A DNA stretch of 64,000 nucleotides from Proteobacteria bacterium UBA981. GTDB taxonomy: Bacteria > Pseudomonadota > Gammaproteobacteria > Ga0077536. The notes under the pieces are model-generated. The model did not search any database, was not told where the DNA came from, and saw only the letters and a list, made by a program, of their open reading frames with translations. The position numbers and the translations under genes are program-made. The stretch covers positions 186,001 to 250,000 of the forward strand of contig DBBP01000008.1 in the NCBI GenBank assembly GCA_002292285.1, written 5' to 3'. How positions within the stretch are numbered: position 1 is the first letter of the stretch; each line of letters begins with the position of its first letter. Positions 37,501-46,278 of the stretch are shown in pieces.

Positions 37501-39502
37501 GCGTGTCGGGGATCTGTACGGGCACGCCCTCGAGAATCGTCCGCCCGCTTAAGGAGCTGCGGTTCGCTTTCATCGGAAAGGCTGCGAGCGTCGTCTCCGA
37601 TGCTTCTGCTGACATGCCGGGCGTCGCTGCAACGTGTATGAGCTCGCCATCGAAGCGTGTGGCGATGCCGATTTCCGCACCGCATAAGGTCTTTGCACGC
37701 TCGGCGATCGTGTCGAAGACCGGTTGCACGTCAGTCGGTGATTCCGATATCACGCGCAGGATGTCGCTGATGGCGGTCTGCTGCTCCAGCGCTTCCTCGG
37801 TTTCTTTAAACAGACGCACGTTCTCGATAGCGATGACACCCTGGTCGGCAAAGGTTTCCAGCAGGCTGACCAGCTTGTCCGGGAACTCGCCAGGTGCCGC
37901 ACGGGCGATCGAGAGCGCCCCGACCACTTGTCCTTCGCGCATCAGCGGTACGGTCAGTGAACTGCGAGTTTCTTGCGCCAAATCCTGCAGGGCAAATTCC
38001 GGGTCGTCGCGCAGTTCAGGGATCTGGATGGTCCTGCGTTCCTGAATTGCCCGCCCACTCAAGGTGCCACGCGCGGGCTTCATCGGAAATGCTGCGCGTA
38101 TCGTATCGAGGGCTGTCGGCGTGAAGCCGAAAACGCTGGTCGCGTGCATTAGCTTGCCGTCAAAACGCACAGCGACGCCGAACTTTGCGTTACACAAGGC
38201 CATGGCGCGCTGAGCGATGGCGTCAAAAACCGGCTGCACGTCAGTGGGTGACTCTGAAATGACGCGCAGGATATCGCTGATCGCGATCTGGCGCTCGAGC
38301 GCCTCACGGGTTTCGTTAATCAGGCGCGCGTTCTCTATCGCGATGACCGCCTGGGAAGCGAAGGTTTCCAGCAGGCCGACAACGTGGTCCGAGAACACGC
38401 CGACTTCAGTGCGACCGATGCCAATCGAGCCAATCGCATTGCCGTCGCGCAGCAACGGCACGGCCAGGAAGGAGCGCGGGGCACCTCGACGTACGGCGTC
38501 CACAACGGCTTCATTAAGTTCTTCTTCTTGAAGCGAATCCTTCACTTGCACTGGCGCGCATTCCGATATCGCGCGCGCATTGCCCCCGCCGCGGCCAGCG
38601 GGCATCGGGAAGGCTGCGCGGATTGGCTCAACGGATTTTTCGGAGGCGCCTTTGAGCGCGGTCAAGTGCAGGAGTTCACCGTCGAAGCGCGTAACCATGC
38701 CGAAGCTGGATTCGCACAAAACCATGGCATGCTCGGCGATGGTGTCGAAAACCGGGGCCAGATCGGATGGAGAGGTACTGATGACCTTAAGGATTTCGGC
38801 GATGGCAGTCTGTGTTTCCAGCGCCTCGCGCGTTTCATTCGATTTGCGTACGTTCTCGATCGCGATGACGGCTTGCTCGGCGAAGGTTTGCAGTAGCCTG
38901 ACGAGTTTGTCGGGTACGGCACCGGGCTCGGCGCGAGCCACCCCAATCGAACCGACAACCTCACCATCGCACAGCATGGGTACAGCCAACAGACTGTGGA
39001 TGCCGTCATCCTTTAAGACGACTTTTATACCATCGTCGTATTCGGGATCCGAATGCGTGTCTGCGGACTGTGCCGGCGCACCTTCGAGAATAGCCCGCGC
39101 GACCATCATGCCGGGGCCGGGTTTCATCGGGAACGCGCTGCGTACCGCTGTCTTGACCTTGTCAGATGACGCCTGAATTGCACCGAGATGAATCAAGTCT
39201 CCGTCGAAACGGGTGGTCATGCCCCACTGCGCGTCGCACAACACCATCGAACGTTCCGCAATCGCCTCGAAGACCGGCTGCACATCAGTTGGTGACGCGC
39301 TGATTACACGCAGGATGTCGCTGATGGCGTCGCGGTACGCGCGCTCCTCGGCAAGTTCCGCCGAGCGGGTTGCCAGCTCGCGCTCAAGTGCCTGGAAAGA
39401 TTCGCGGGTCGGCTCGGGCATAAGCATGTCACGCGGTGACGCCATCGTGATGGCCGGGTCGCCATTATCGAACGACCGGATGAGAAAAAGTAGCGCAAAC
39501 AC
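34520..39502 (-). CDS. Cytosolic sensor histidine kinase with eight tandem GAF domains
   Basis: Up to 1660 residues (GTG at 39502; ATGs at 39445, 39427 and 39421 are alternative starts, none with a decisive ribosome site). No membrane segment. After an N-terminal coiled coil (~30-58) come eight similar GAF units of about 170 residues each (~59-1425). Each begins with a variant of ISDILRVISESPTDVQPVFD or TAEVLRVISSSVSDTAPVFE and ends FADQAVIAIENVRLF-like. Units 1-5 and 6-8 form two sequence types, so the array grew by duplication. The kinase end has SHELRTPLNAIIGFSEVL (phosphorylated His), LNLLSNAVKFTPDGG, and ADTGIGI with EGTGLGLAL. It overlaps the CheY gene by 4 bp. Signals are unknown. Confidence 0.92.
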   Translation of the reverse strand: MFALLFLIRSFDNGDPAITMASPRDMLMPEPTRESFQALERELATRSAELAEERAYRDAISDILRVISASPTDVQPVFEAIAERSMVLCDAQWGMTTRFDGDLIHLGAIQASSDKVKTAVRSAFPMKPGPGMMVARAILEGAPAQSADTHSDPEYDDGIKVVLKDDGIHSLLAVPMLCDGEVVGSIGVARAEPGAVPDKLVRLLQTFAEQAVIAIENVRKSNETREALETQTAIAEILKVISTSPSDLAPVFDTIAEHAMVLCESSFGMVTRFDGELLHLTALKGASEKSVEPIRAAFPMPAGRGGGNARAISECAPVQVKDSLQEEELNEAVVDAVRRGAPRSFLAVPLLRDGNAIGSIGIGRTEVGVFSDHVVGLLETFASQAVIAIENARLINETREALERQIAISDILRVISESPTDVQPVFDAIAQRAMALCNAKFGVAVRFDGKLMHATSVFGFTPTALDTIRAAFPMKPARGTLSGRAIQERRTIQIPELRDDPEFALQDLAQETRSSLTVPLMREGQVVGALSIARAAPGEFPDKLVSLLETFADQGVIAIENVRLFKETEEALEQQTAISDILRVISESPTDVQPVFDTIAERAKTLCGAEIGIATRFDGELIHVAATPGMSAEASETTLAAFPMKANRSSLSGRTILEGVPVQIPDTLADSEYLMQAAAQEARSGLAVPLLRDGQVVGSLMVARKQTGLFPDKQVNLLKTFADQAVIAIENVRLFKETEEALEQQTAISDVLRVISESPTDVQPVFEAITERAMALCNAEMGAGLRFDGEQLHIAAIREMTAAARDEAQAAFPMRPTRATLNGRCVLACAPVQIPDSSADAEFSLPAGAQSWSSALAVPLMRDGRVLGTLMVARKRTGVFADKLVSLLQTFAEQAVIAIENVRLFNETREALEQQTATAEVLRVISSSVADTAPVFEKILDSCERLFDSDQLALLLVDGDGMADIAAFRGPGEHNARAEFPRPSEQTAAPIAFAAGTTVHYPDLAVLEDPPSVLRDIGSRIGNFSFVAAPLLWEGGGIGVISLIRQPPRAFSDKEIGLLGTFADQAVIAIQNARLFNETREALEQQTATAEVLSVISSSVSDTAPVFEKILDSCDGLFATEQLAILLVGEDGLMHAGGLRGSQVEAASELYPMPLEHTMSSVALRERRVVHIPDVSLVTDFPPGFRRIYESIGNFSYLTAPMLWESQGVGSINLIRQPPKAFTTNEIALLTTFADQAVIAIQNARLFNETSEALEQQTATAEVLRVISSSVSDTTPVFEKILDSCERLFEAEQLAIILVGDDGLAHIGALRGPLVEDSSEMFPMPLDQTFTAVALHERRLIHVPDVSKLEDMLPVYRVAYERIGNYSSLIAPMLWEGRGVGSLVIMRQPVRAFTDKEMELFTTFADQAVIAIENARLFHEIENKSRQLEISDRHKSEFLANMSHELRTPLNAIIGFSEVLLERMFGELNEKQDDYLKDIYGSGKHLLALINDILDLSKIEAGRMELDLETFDVAEALANSLTLIRERAQQHGIALDLNAPAKLGDMCADQRKLKQIMLNLLSNAVKFTPDGGRIDVNATLGEDALEISVADTGIGIAAGDQETVFQEFRQVGGNYANKQEGTGLGLALTKRFVELHGGTISVTSAPEQGSTFSFTIPRQI

Positions 39503-39586
39503 GCGCCGATAGATGTCGCTCCGGCGCGCGTTACCCCGTTGAACCGACCCATGTTCGGTTCAGAATTGGTAATACGATCATTCTTA

Positions 39587-40954
39587 TCAACTCCCGAACG
39601 TGACCTTAGGCAAATGTGTCATCGCCTCCGCCACCGCTTCCTGGGGATACTCAAAGCGTTCAAGCTCCCCGGCCGCGTAGCGCCCGTACGCCGCCATGTC
39701 GAAATTGCCATGGCCGGACAAATTAAACAGGATGACCTTCGCCTCGCCACTGGCTTTGCAGGCCAGCGCCTCATTGATGGTGGCGCGCACGGCGTGATTT
39801 GATTCTGGTGCCGGCAGGATCCCTTCGGTGCGGCCAAACAGCACGCCAGACTCGAAACAATCCACCTGGTCGACCGATACGGCTTCGATTAAATCGCTCT
39901 CCAGCAGAGCCGATACCTGTGGTGCCATTCCGTGGTAGCGCAGGCCACCGGCGTGAATCCCGGGCGGTACGAAAGTATGGCCAAGCGTATGCATCTTGAT
40001 CACGGGGGCCATGCCGGTGCCGTCTGCAAAATCCCACGTGTAGGTGCCACGCGTGAGCGTCGGGCAGGCGCTCGGCTCGGCAGCGATGATGCGAGTCCGT
40101 TTGCCGTGGCGCAGATTCTCGCGCACGAACGGAAACGCGATGCCGCCGAAATTAGACCCGCCGCCGGCACAGCCGATAACGATGTCCGGGTACTCGCCTG
40201 CCATGTCCATCTGTTTAATCGCTTCTTCACCGATCACGGTCTGATGGAGCAGCACATGGGGCAGGAATGAACCGGGTGAGTATTTCATCGCGCCGTTTGA
40301 CGTGGCCGCAACTTCAACGGCTTCCGAAATGGCGATGCCGAGAGACCCGGGGTGGTTACTATCCTCGGTCAACAGTGAACGTCCGGCAGCGGTGCGATTG
40401 GACGGGCTGGCATGCACACTGCCGCCGTAAGACTCCATAACGAAACGTCTGAACGGTTTTTGATCGAAGGACACGCGCACCATGTAAACCTCGCAGCCGA
40501 GATCGAAAAAGTTGCACGCCATGGCAAGCGCCGAGCCCCACTGGCCGGCACCAGTTTCGGTGGCAAAGGCCTTGCCGCCTTCATCCTTGAGATAAAAAGC
40601 CTGGGCGACCGCTGTGTTCGGCTTGTGTGATCCGACCGGCGAGACGCCCTCATATTTGTAGTAGATGTGCGCCGGGGTTTCGAGCGCCCGCTCGAGGCGA
40701 TGGGCACGCAGCAATGGTGTCGGACGCCACAACTTGTAGATGTCGCGAACCGGATCAGGAATCTCGATTTCCGCGTGTGCTGACATATCCTGCTCGAGAA
40801 TCTTCAATGGGCTCAAGACAGAGAGAAACTCCGGCGTCACGGGCTCCAGGGTGGCCGGATGCAGTGGTGGCAACAGCGGTGTTGGCAGGTCTGCATTGAT
40901 GTTGTACCAGGTGCGCGGCAGCTCACTTTCGGGCAGATCAAAGCGGGTCGGCAT
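39587..40954 (-). CDS. TrpB-like pyridoxal-phosphate enzyme (TrpB2 type)
   Basis: About 455 residues. PLP Lys in SPVGSHKPNTAVAQA, glycine-rich CAGGGSNFGGIAFPF, GAGQWGSALAMAC and the late YHGMAPQVSALLE stretch typify the TrpB2/tryptophan synthase beta-like group, longer at the N terminus than canonical TrpB. It may make Trp from indole and Ser or act on another substrate. ATG at 40954 is chosen; GTG at 40960 (Val-Asn before Met) has AGGAG nine bases upstream and may be the true start. The frame runs to 41107, but that part looks spurious. It stands alone. Confidence 0.85.
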   Translation of the reverse strand: MPTRFDLPESELPRTWYNINADLPTPLLPPLHPATLEPVTPEFLSVLSPLKILEQDMSAHAEIEIPDPVRDIYKLWRPTPLLRAHRLERALETPAHIYYKYEGVSPVGSHKPNTAVAQAFYLKDEGGKAFATETGAGQWGSALAMACNFFDLGCEVYMVRVSFDQKPFRRFVMESYGGSVHASPSNRTAAGRSLLTEDSNHPGSLGIAISEAVEVAATSNGAMKYSPGSFLPHVLLHQTVIGEEAIKQMDMAGEYPDIVIGCAGGGSNFGGIAFPFVRENLRHGKRTRIIAAEPSACPTLTRGTYTWDFADGTGMAPVIKMHTLGHTFVPPGIHAGGLRYHGMAPQVSALLESDLIEAVSVDQVDCFESGVLFGRTEGILPAPESNHAVRATINEALACKASGEAKVILFNLSGHGNFDMAAYGRYAAGELERFEYPQEAVAEAMTHLPKVTFGS

Positions 40955-41137
40955 ATTCACTTCAGGTATCTCCTGGGCACGGTTTACAGTTCGGGTGCAC
41001 GGGTCTGTCACCAGAGCACTCGCAGATGGAGCTAATATAGCTGAGCGCGCCGCAGCGCGGTAACGAGGCCGCGAACGGCAGCGAACCTGATCAGCGTGGG
41101 GCGGCACCTACTGATACTCAATGCAGGGAAAAACACC

Positions 41138-41620
41138 ATGCTGCACTGGATAGTCGCGTACTCGCTGGTTGGCGCGCCGCAATTGCTGCCCGAAGGCGCC
41201 GTGATTGCCCCAATGGATATTGTCCAGGGTCATCAAGTCATCGATCTGCGAGCGCCACTAATTGCACGTTCCTCGGGCACGCGCCTGGTATTGTTTGTCC
41301 GCGATGCCTGTGGCGTCACGGACGCAGATCGAGTGACGTGTGAGGCGGAGCGCCTGCAAGCGTTTCAGGCCGCCGTGCCCGCCGGCTCTGTTACGGCCCA
41401 TTTGACCGCCGCGGACGGCACCAGTTTGACGCTGGAGCACACGGGATATCGCTATTACCGAGGTTTTTCCGGGCTCGTGTTAACGGAGAAAACACCTGGT
41501 ACGCGCACGACGCGCTATGCGCATATGGAACTCGATGCGAGCGTAGCCCTGCCAAGAGTACGGTTTGTATGGCTCGATCAACTTACCCGAACAGTTCGGG
41601 ATGTCCCGCCGCCCAACTGA
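41138..41620 (+). CDS. Hypothetical protein with short hydrophobic N terminus
   Basis: About 160 residues from ATG 41138 (AGGGA upstream); the frame opens at 41096, but that start is poor. MLHWIVAYSLVGAPQLLPEG may be a weak signal or membrane-associated start; the rest is a beta-rich domain (AHLTAADGTSLTLEHTGYRY, ELDASVALPRVRFVWLDQL). I do not recognise the family. Divergent from the TrpB2-type gene with 183 bases between starts. Confidence 0.55.
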   Translation: MLHWIVAYSLVGAPQLLPEGAVIAPMDIVQGHQVIDLRAPLIARSSGTRLVLFVRDACGVTDADRVTCEAERLQAFQAAVPAGSVTAHLTAADGTSLTLEHTGYRYYRGFSGLVLTEKTPGTRTTRYAHMELDASVALPRVRFVWLDQLTRTVRDVPPPN

Positions 41621-41794
41621 AGTTTCAGCTGCTAACGTAAAAATTCCCCCAAGCGACGATATAACGAGGCGATGCCTTACGCGGGTTTAGATATAGCGGG
41701 TGCGCGGCGAATCGGCGTCTGGCAACCCAAACTTTAGAGTGTCATTCAATGCCCGGCTCAGATCACCCGGGATTCATCGGGAGTGCATTAGCGC

Positions 41795-42268
41795 GTGGAT
41801 AAGATTGCTGTTTTTGCCGACGTGCAGAATATTTACTACACCACGCGCGAGATGTTTGCGCGGCAGTTCAATTATCGTGCTTTGTGGCAGCGTGTCAGTG
41901 CCAGTGGCGAGATTGTGTCGGCAACCGCATACGCTATCGATCGGGGTGATGGGCAGCAGCAGAAATTCCAGAGTGCGCTTCGGCACATCGGTTTTGAAGT
42001 AAAGCTGAAACCCTTTATTCAGCGCGCAGATGGTTCCGCCAAAGGGGACTGGGACGTCGGTATTGCCATCGATGTGTTGGACATCGCGCCGGCTGTCGAT
42101 CGCGTGGTGTTGCTGTCCGGCGACGGCGATTTTGATTTGTTAATGCGCAAAGTGATCTCGGCCAGCGGCGTGGTAGCGGAAGTTTATGGTGTCCCGCAAC
42201 TGACCGCCCAGGCGTTGATCTCCAGCGCCAGCGTTTTCAATCCGATTGATGAAACGTTATTGCTGTAA
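41795..42268 (+). CDS. NYN domain / LabA-like protein
   Basis: 157 residues from GTG at 41795. FADVQNIYYTTREMFARQ, KGDWDVGIAIDVLDIAPAVD and LLSGDGDFDLLMRKVISA place acidic residues as in NYN/PIN-like nucleases (Asp9, Asp in DWD and SGDGDF). LabA-like members are single-domain and often act in RNA metabolism. No operon seen. Confidence 0.85.
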   Translation: MDKIAVFADVQNIYYTTREMFARQFNYRALWQRVSASGEIVSATAYAIDRGDGQQQKFQSALRHIGFEVKLKPFIQRADGSAKGDWDVGIAIDVLDIAPAVDRVVLLSGDGDFDLLMRKVISASGVVAEVYGVPQLTAQALISSASVFNPIDETLLL

Positions 42269-42437
42269 CGCGCCGGCGGATACCGCGGGACACCATTGTC
42301 GGGAGATATCTGTTCGACGCCGCGGGTCATGGTATGCGTGCCAGATCACGTCGACGGCGAAAGCTCGGTGGTGACGACGTGCACTGTCCGACGCAGTAGT
42401 ATCTGATTTCGCAATTTCAAATCCGGGATCCTTGCCC

Positions 42438-43097
42438 ATGCCGACTACAGATGCCCCTACCGCCCGTCTGGAAATTATTTCTGATGTTGTTTGCCCATGG
42501 TGCTACATCGGCAAACATCGACTCGAGCAAGGGCTGGCGATGCTGGACGATGACGTGTCGATAGAAGTGAGCTGGCGTCCGTTTGAATTGAATCCGACAC
42601 TACCCAAGGAAGGCATGGACCGGGGTGAGTATTGCGAAGCGAAGTTCGGCTCAATCGAGCAAGCGCGCCAGATCTACGCCAACATTGCTGCTAATGCCGA
42701 GGTCGACGGTCTGCCCATCGCGGTGGAACGTATCGCACGTACGCCCAATACGCGCACCGCACACCGGTTGATAGAACTGGCTGGTACGCGTGGCTGTCAG
42801 AATGAATTGGTCGACGCGCTATTCAAGGCCTATTTCGTCGATGGGCGGGACGTTGGTGACCCCGAGACGCTGCTTGCGTTGAGTCTCGCGGCCGGGCTCA
42901 GCGCACCAGAGGCTCAACAGACCCTTGCAGACGATTCAGGGGACGACGCCATTGAAACCCAGGAACGAGCGGCCAGCGCTATGGGCGTGCACGGCGTCCC
43001 CGCATTCATTTACAACGGGCGCATGCTTTTTAGTGGGGCACAATCGGCGCAAACAATCGCACTGACGTTAAAACGTGCGATTGCTAAAGGTCTGTGA
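42438..43097 (+). CDS. DsbA/FrnE-like thioredoxin-fold oxidoreductase (2-hydroxychromene isomerase relative)
   Basis: 219 residues. IISDVVCPWCYIGKHRLEQG carries a Cys-x-x-Cys at ~22-25 on the thioredoxin fold, followed by an inserted helical domain, then GVHGVPAFIYNGRMLFSGAQ with the cis-Pro. No signal peptide, so this is the cytosolic FrnE-type, acting in disulfide or polyketide-like redox chemistry. ATG at 42438 is preferred over TTG at 42432. The stop overlaps the next gene's GTG by four bases. Confidence 0.85.
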   Translation: MPTTDAPTARLEIISDVVCPWCYIGKHRLEQGLAMLDDDVSIEVSWRPFELNPTLPKEGMDRGEYCEAKFGSIEQARQIYANIAANAEVDGLPIAVERIARTPNTRTAHRLIELAGTRGCQNELVDALFKAYFVDGRDVGDPETLLALSLAAGLSAPEAQQTLADDSGDDAIETQERAASAMGVHGVPAFIYNGRMLFSGAQSAQTIALTLKRAIAKGL

Positions 43098-43573
43098 GTG
43101 TTCCCAGTGTGCCCAATGAAAACAACGGCTGGGCCAGCGCACACGTTGACCTGTTGCTTGAGAGTTATACCCAACTGACCGGTAGCGTCCTTTACGAGGG
43201 CGCGTTGACTGGCGCCGGACGGGCACGCGCCATTTTTACGGCCGACTTCGCCCTCCTTTCGCACGGTCTTGGCGACGACCCGCTGTTTAACTACGCCAAC
43301 CAGTGCGCGCTCGATTTGTTCGAGCTTGATTGGCCGCAGCTCCTGGCAACACCGTCGCGAGAATCTGCAGAATCAGCCAATCAGGCGGCGCGTGAACGCT
43401 TCATGCAGAGTGTTGCCGAGAAGGGTTTTGCGAGCAATTATTCGGGAGTGCGCATCTCCCACAGCGGGCGTCGATTTACCATTAACAACGCCACGGTGTG
43501 GAACGTCGGCGACGCAGTCGGGGTATTCCGCGGACAGGCAGCAACTTTTGCGAGCTGGGCCGGAATCGACTGA
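43094..43573 (+). CDS. MEKHLA domain protein
   Basis: 159 residues from GTG at 43094, overlapping the DsbA-like stop by 4 bp. Features: FALLSHGLGDDPLFNYANQC, FELDWPQLLATPSRESAESA, GFASNYSGVRISHSGRRF and VWNVGDAVGVFRGQAATFAS with W after it. These match the MEKHLA domain, a small PAS-like sensor of unknown ligand usually seen in plants, cyanobacteria and some proteobacteria. Its coupled gene suggests a redox link; inferred. Confidence 0.8.
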   Translation: MSVPSVPNENNGWASAHVDLLLESYTQLTGSVLYEGALTGAGRARAIFTADFALLSHGLGDDPLFNYANQCALDLFELDWPQLLATPSRESAESANQAARERFMQSVAEKGFASNYSGVRISHSGRRFTINNATVWNVGDAVGVFRGQAATFASWAGID

Positions 43574-43688
43574 CCGCTGTTTGGCGAGCCTAAATCCGGT
43601 CAGTTAAGCGGCAACTGAGGCAGCGCTTGCTGCATGACGACGCAACTGGGATAGTGCCCCGCCTTGCCCCCATCGATTGAGAAACGCC

Positions 43689-44468
43689 GTGTCTAAAAAA
43701 CGCCTGCGCATCCTGCTGACCAACGACGACAGCCACGATTCACCTCTGTTTCACCTTGCGATAGAGGCCTTGCGTGAATTCGGCGATCTTGAGATCGCGG
43801 TCCCCGCTACAGAACAAAGCTGGAAAGGTAAATCAATGACGCGATACGGCGCTCTGTATGCAGAGCGCGTTGAGATTCACGGCTCGCCCGCGTGGTCGGT
43901 GACCGGCACACCGGCCGATTGCGCGAATCTCGCTATTTATAATTTGTTGGACGAGCGTCCGGATATTGTGGTGTCCGGCATCAATATTGGCAAAAACATC
44001 GGCCTTGGTTTCGTGTTCGCTTCGGGTACCGTTGGCGCCTGCATTGAGGCGAATATCGCCGGTATTCCCGGCCTGGCGCTGTCGCAGGAGTTAACTCGCG
44101 AAGACTTTATTTATTGGGACGAACACCGCGCCTTTCGGGACGAAACGAGTGCCATTCTCAAACAGCGTGTGGCTGAACTGGTACCGCTGGTGTGGCATGA
44201 ATTCGTTGAGGGGCATCTTGATCAATCCAGCACCTGGAACGTCAATTTTCCCTTTTCTGCCGCTGCCACGCCGGATATCGTGCGCACGCGCCTGGGACAC
44301 ACGTTCTATGGCGAGTGTTTTCGTCAACGAGGCGACCAGTATCATTTCGGTTTGGCCACAGCCGCGCTCGACAGTAGCCCCGGCACCGATGACAAAACAC
44401 TGAGCGACGGCCATGTCAGTGCCACCCTGCTCGACATCCGCAGTTTTGGACAGGACATTCCTGATTGA
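43689..44468 (+). CDS. surE: SurE-like 5'/3'-nucleotidase
   Basis: About 259 residues. LLTNDDSHDSPLFHLAIEAL carries the Asp-Asp metal ligands, QSWKGKSMT the Ser/substrate loop, VTGTPADCANLAI and VVSGINIGKNIGLGFVFASG the Asn ligand and phosphate site. Compared with E. coli SurE the TNDD is followed by Ser-His-Asp rather than Gly. Expected to remove phosphate from nucleoside monophosphates or exopolyphosphate. GTG at 43689 gives the family N terminus; TTG 43677 is a longer alternative. Not near pcm/rpoS here. Confidence 0.85.
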   Translation: MSKKRLRILLTNDDSHDSPLFHLAIEALREFGDLEIAVPATEQSWKGKSMTRYGALYAERVEIHGSPAWSVTGTPADCANLAIYNLLDERPDIVVSGINIGKNIGLGFVFASGTVGACIEANIAGIPGLALSQELTREDFIYWDEHRAFRDETSAILKQRVAELVPLVWHEFVEGHLDQSSTWNVNFPFSAAATPDIVRTRLGHTFYGECFRQRGDQYHFGLATAALDSSPGTDDKTLSDGHVSATLLDIRSFGQDIPD

Positions 44469-44601
44469 GGTCTGGCAGTGGCGTACGACTTTCGTGACAG
44501 GTCGGCGTCCGGTCAGAATTCCGTTGCCAATGTCTCTCTTGATTCGCGGCGGGTAGCGGTCTACGTTGTACGCTGACGTCGAACGCGATGGGGAGTAGCC
44601 G

Positions 44602-45492
44602 ATGCCAAGCACTAAACTACAAATTGAGGCGCTCGATGCGACCTTTGGCGCACGAATTGCCGACCTCACGCTCACTTCGATAGACGACGATACGTTCGCC
44701 AAACTCTATGCCGCCTGGCTTGAGTACGGACTGCTGGTGTTTCCGGGGCAGTTCATGTCGCGAGCAGAGCAAATCGCTTTTGCGCGCCGTTTCGGTGCTC
44801 TCGAATTCGAACTCGCGGCGCTCAGCAATGTGCAGGAAGACGGCACGGTCCGCCCGGACGACAATGAAGACGAGATTATTAAAGTGCTCAAGGGCAACAT
44901 GGGCTGGCACCACGACAGCACCTATATGGCTGTGCAGGCCAAAGGGGCCGTTTTTACGGCCGAGGTCGTACCGACTCGGGGTGGTGCGACCGGCTTTGCC
45001 GACATGGCGGCAGCTTATGAGGCCCTCGACGCTACGACGCGGACGCGTGTTGAGGGGCTACGCGCCCACCACTCCCTTTATCACAGCCAGGCGAAAGTAG
45101 GACACGTGGGCCAGCTCGGCTCTCACGGCGTAGGCTTTGATAACAAAGGCGGCTACAGCGGCTACGGGTTCCACGACGGCCCCGTCTCGGTGCGCCCATT
45201 GGTCAAAACACACCCTGAGACCGGGCGTAAGAATTTACTGATCGGGCGTCACGCCTATGACATCGTCGGGATGGACGCGGAGCAATCTGAAGCGCTACTC
45301 GCTGAACTGGTCGAATTTGCCTGCCAACCGCCACGCACGTACCACCATCAGTGGCAGTCGGGCGATGCGGTGGTGTGGGACAACCGCCGTCTCATGCACC
45401 AGGCGACGCCCTGGCCGATGGAGCAACCGCGCGTGATGTGGCACAGCCGTATTGCAGGCGACCCCGTCACCGAGGCGGCGCTGACCGCCTGA
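44602..45492 (+). CDS. TauD/TfdA-family alpha-ketoglutarate dioxygenase
   Basis: 296 residues. GWHHDSTYMA supplies the His-x-Asp and RRLMHQATPW the distal His of the 2-His-1-carboxylate iron site; GATGFADMAAAYEALD is typical TauD family. PDDNEDEIIK sits before the metal motif, as usual. GGAG lies just upstream. Could be for taurine, alkyl sulfate or 2,4-D-like substrates; context gives no clue. Confidence 0.88.
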   Translation: MPSTKLQIEALDATFGARIADLTLTSIDDDTFAKLYAAWLEYGLLVFPGQFMSRAEQIAFARRFGALEFELAALSNVQEDGTVRPDDNEDEIIKVLKGNMGWHHDSTYMAVQAKGAVFTAEVVPTRGGATGFADMAAAYEALDATTRTRVEGLRAHHSLYHSQAKVGHVGQLGSHGVGFDNKGGYSGYGFHDGPVSVRPLVKTHPETGRKNLLIGRHAYDIVGMDAEQSEALLAELVEFACQPPRTYHHQWQSGDAVVWDNRRLMHQATPWPMEQPRVMWHSRIAGDPVTEAALTA

Positions 45493-45530
45493 GCCAGCGC
45501 TTCCTTGCGAACGCGGCCCGCGTCGATTAT

Positions 45531-46223
45531 TTAATAGTCGACTTCAATCGCCATACACAGATAGGAAATCAATGCGGCGCTGTGCTTGTAGTGCCGAATG
45601 ACGAAGTCGGGGAACTTCGGATTATTGATTTCACTGTCGGCGAAATTCATACACGCAATGAAATCTTTGCGTTTTAAATCGACGATAAGCGGATGGTCGG
45701 GTTCGAAACCGCGTGGCGGACGCACCAGGGTTGTACCAACGAGTTCCCAATCCTTCTTGAACGCGCGCGCGCCGACGGCTTCACGCCAGCCGTTAGGATT
45801 GTCAGCGATGAACTCTCTGATCGCTGCCAGGACTTTCGATTCCGGACGCCAGATACCAGCGCCAAGAAAACAGTTGCCGGGTTCGATGTGCAAGTAAAAC
45901 CCCGGTGCATGGACGTCTTTGCCCAATTCGTGCCGAAACTGGATACCTACATTTGTCTTGAATGGGGTTTTGTCATTGGCAAAGCGCGTATCCCGATAGA
46001 CACGCATAAGTGATCCGCCGACCTTCTTCGGTTGGGCGAGAAAATGTGGCGACAAATGTTTCTTCAGCTGCGGCCCCATGACCTCGACGAAGGCCAGTGC
46101 CGGGCTGCGCACGTCATCTTCGTAACGTTGTTTGTGTTCGTTAAACCACGGCCGGTTGTTGTTCTTCGCCAGTTTCTTTAAATACGGGATGCACGACTTC
46201 GGAAAGCCTTCAAATAGCGCCAT
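45531..46223 (-). CDS. DUF2461 domain protein
   Basis: 230 residues. FLKKLAKNNNRPWF-type start (IPYLKKLAKNNNRPWFNEHK), MRVYRDTRFANDKTPFKTNV, and the PGFYLHIEPGNCFLGAGIWRP block identify DUF2461 (TIGR02453), proteins of unknown function with a Gly/His-rich pocket. Convergent on the TauD gene with a 38-base gap. Confidence 0.88.
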   Translation of the reverse strand: MALFEGFPKSCIPYLKKLAKNNNRPWFNEHKQRYEDDVRSPALAFVEVMGPQLKKHLSPHFLAQPKKVGGSLMRVYRDTRFANDKTPFKTNVGIQFRHELGKDVHAPGFYLHIEPGNCFLGAGIWRPESKVLAAIREFIADNPNGWREAVGARAFKKDWELVGTTLVRPPRGFEPDHPLIVDLKRKDFIACMNFADSEINNPKFPDFVIRHYKHSAALISYLCMAIEVDY

Positions 46224-46278
46224 CGATCCGCTCCTGATCGCTCGTTTACGTTAAATAATTCTGCGCACCGTTGCGCCG

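Noticed and set aside
35171..39512. Many plus-strand frames of 60-230 codons across the GAF array
   Set aside because: They are antisense shadows; they repeat with the period of the GAF units and have no independent motifs.
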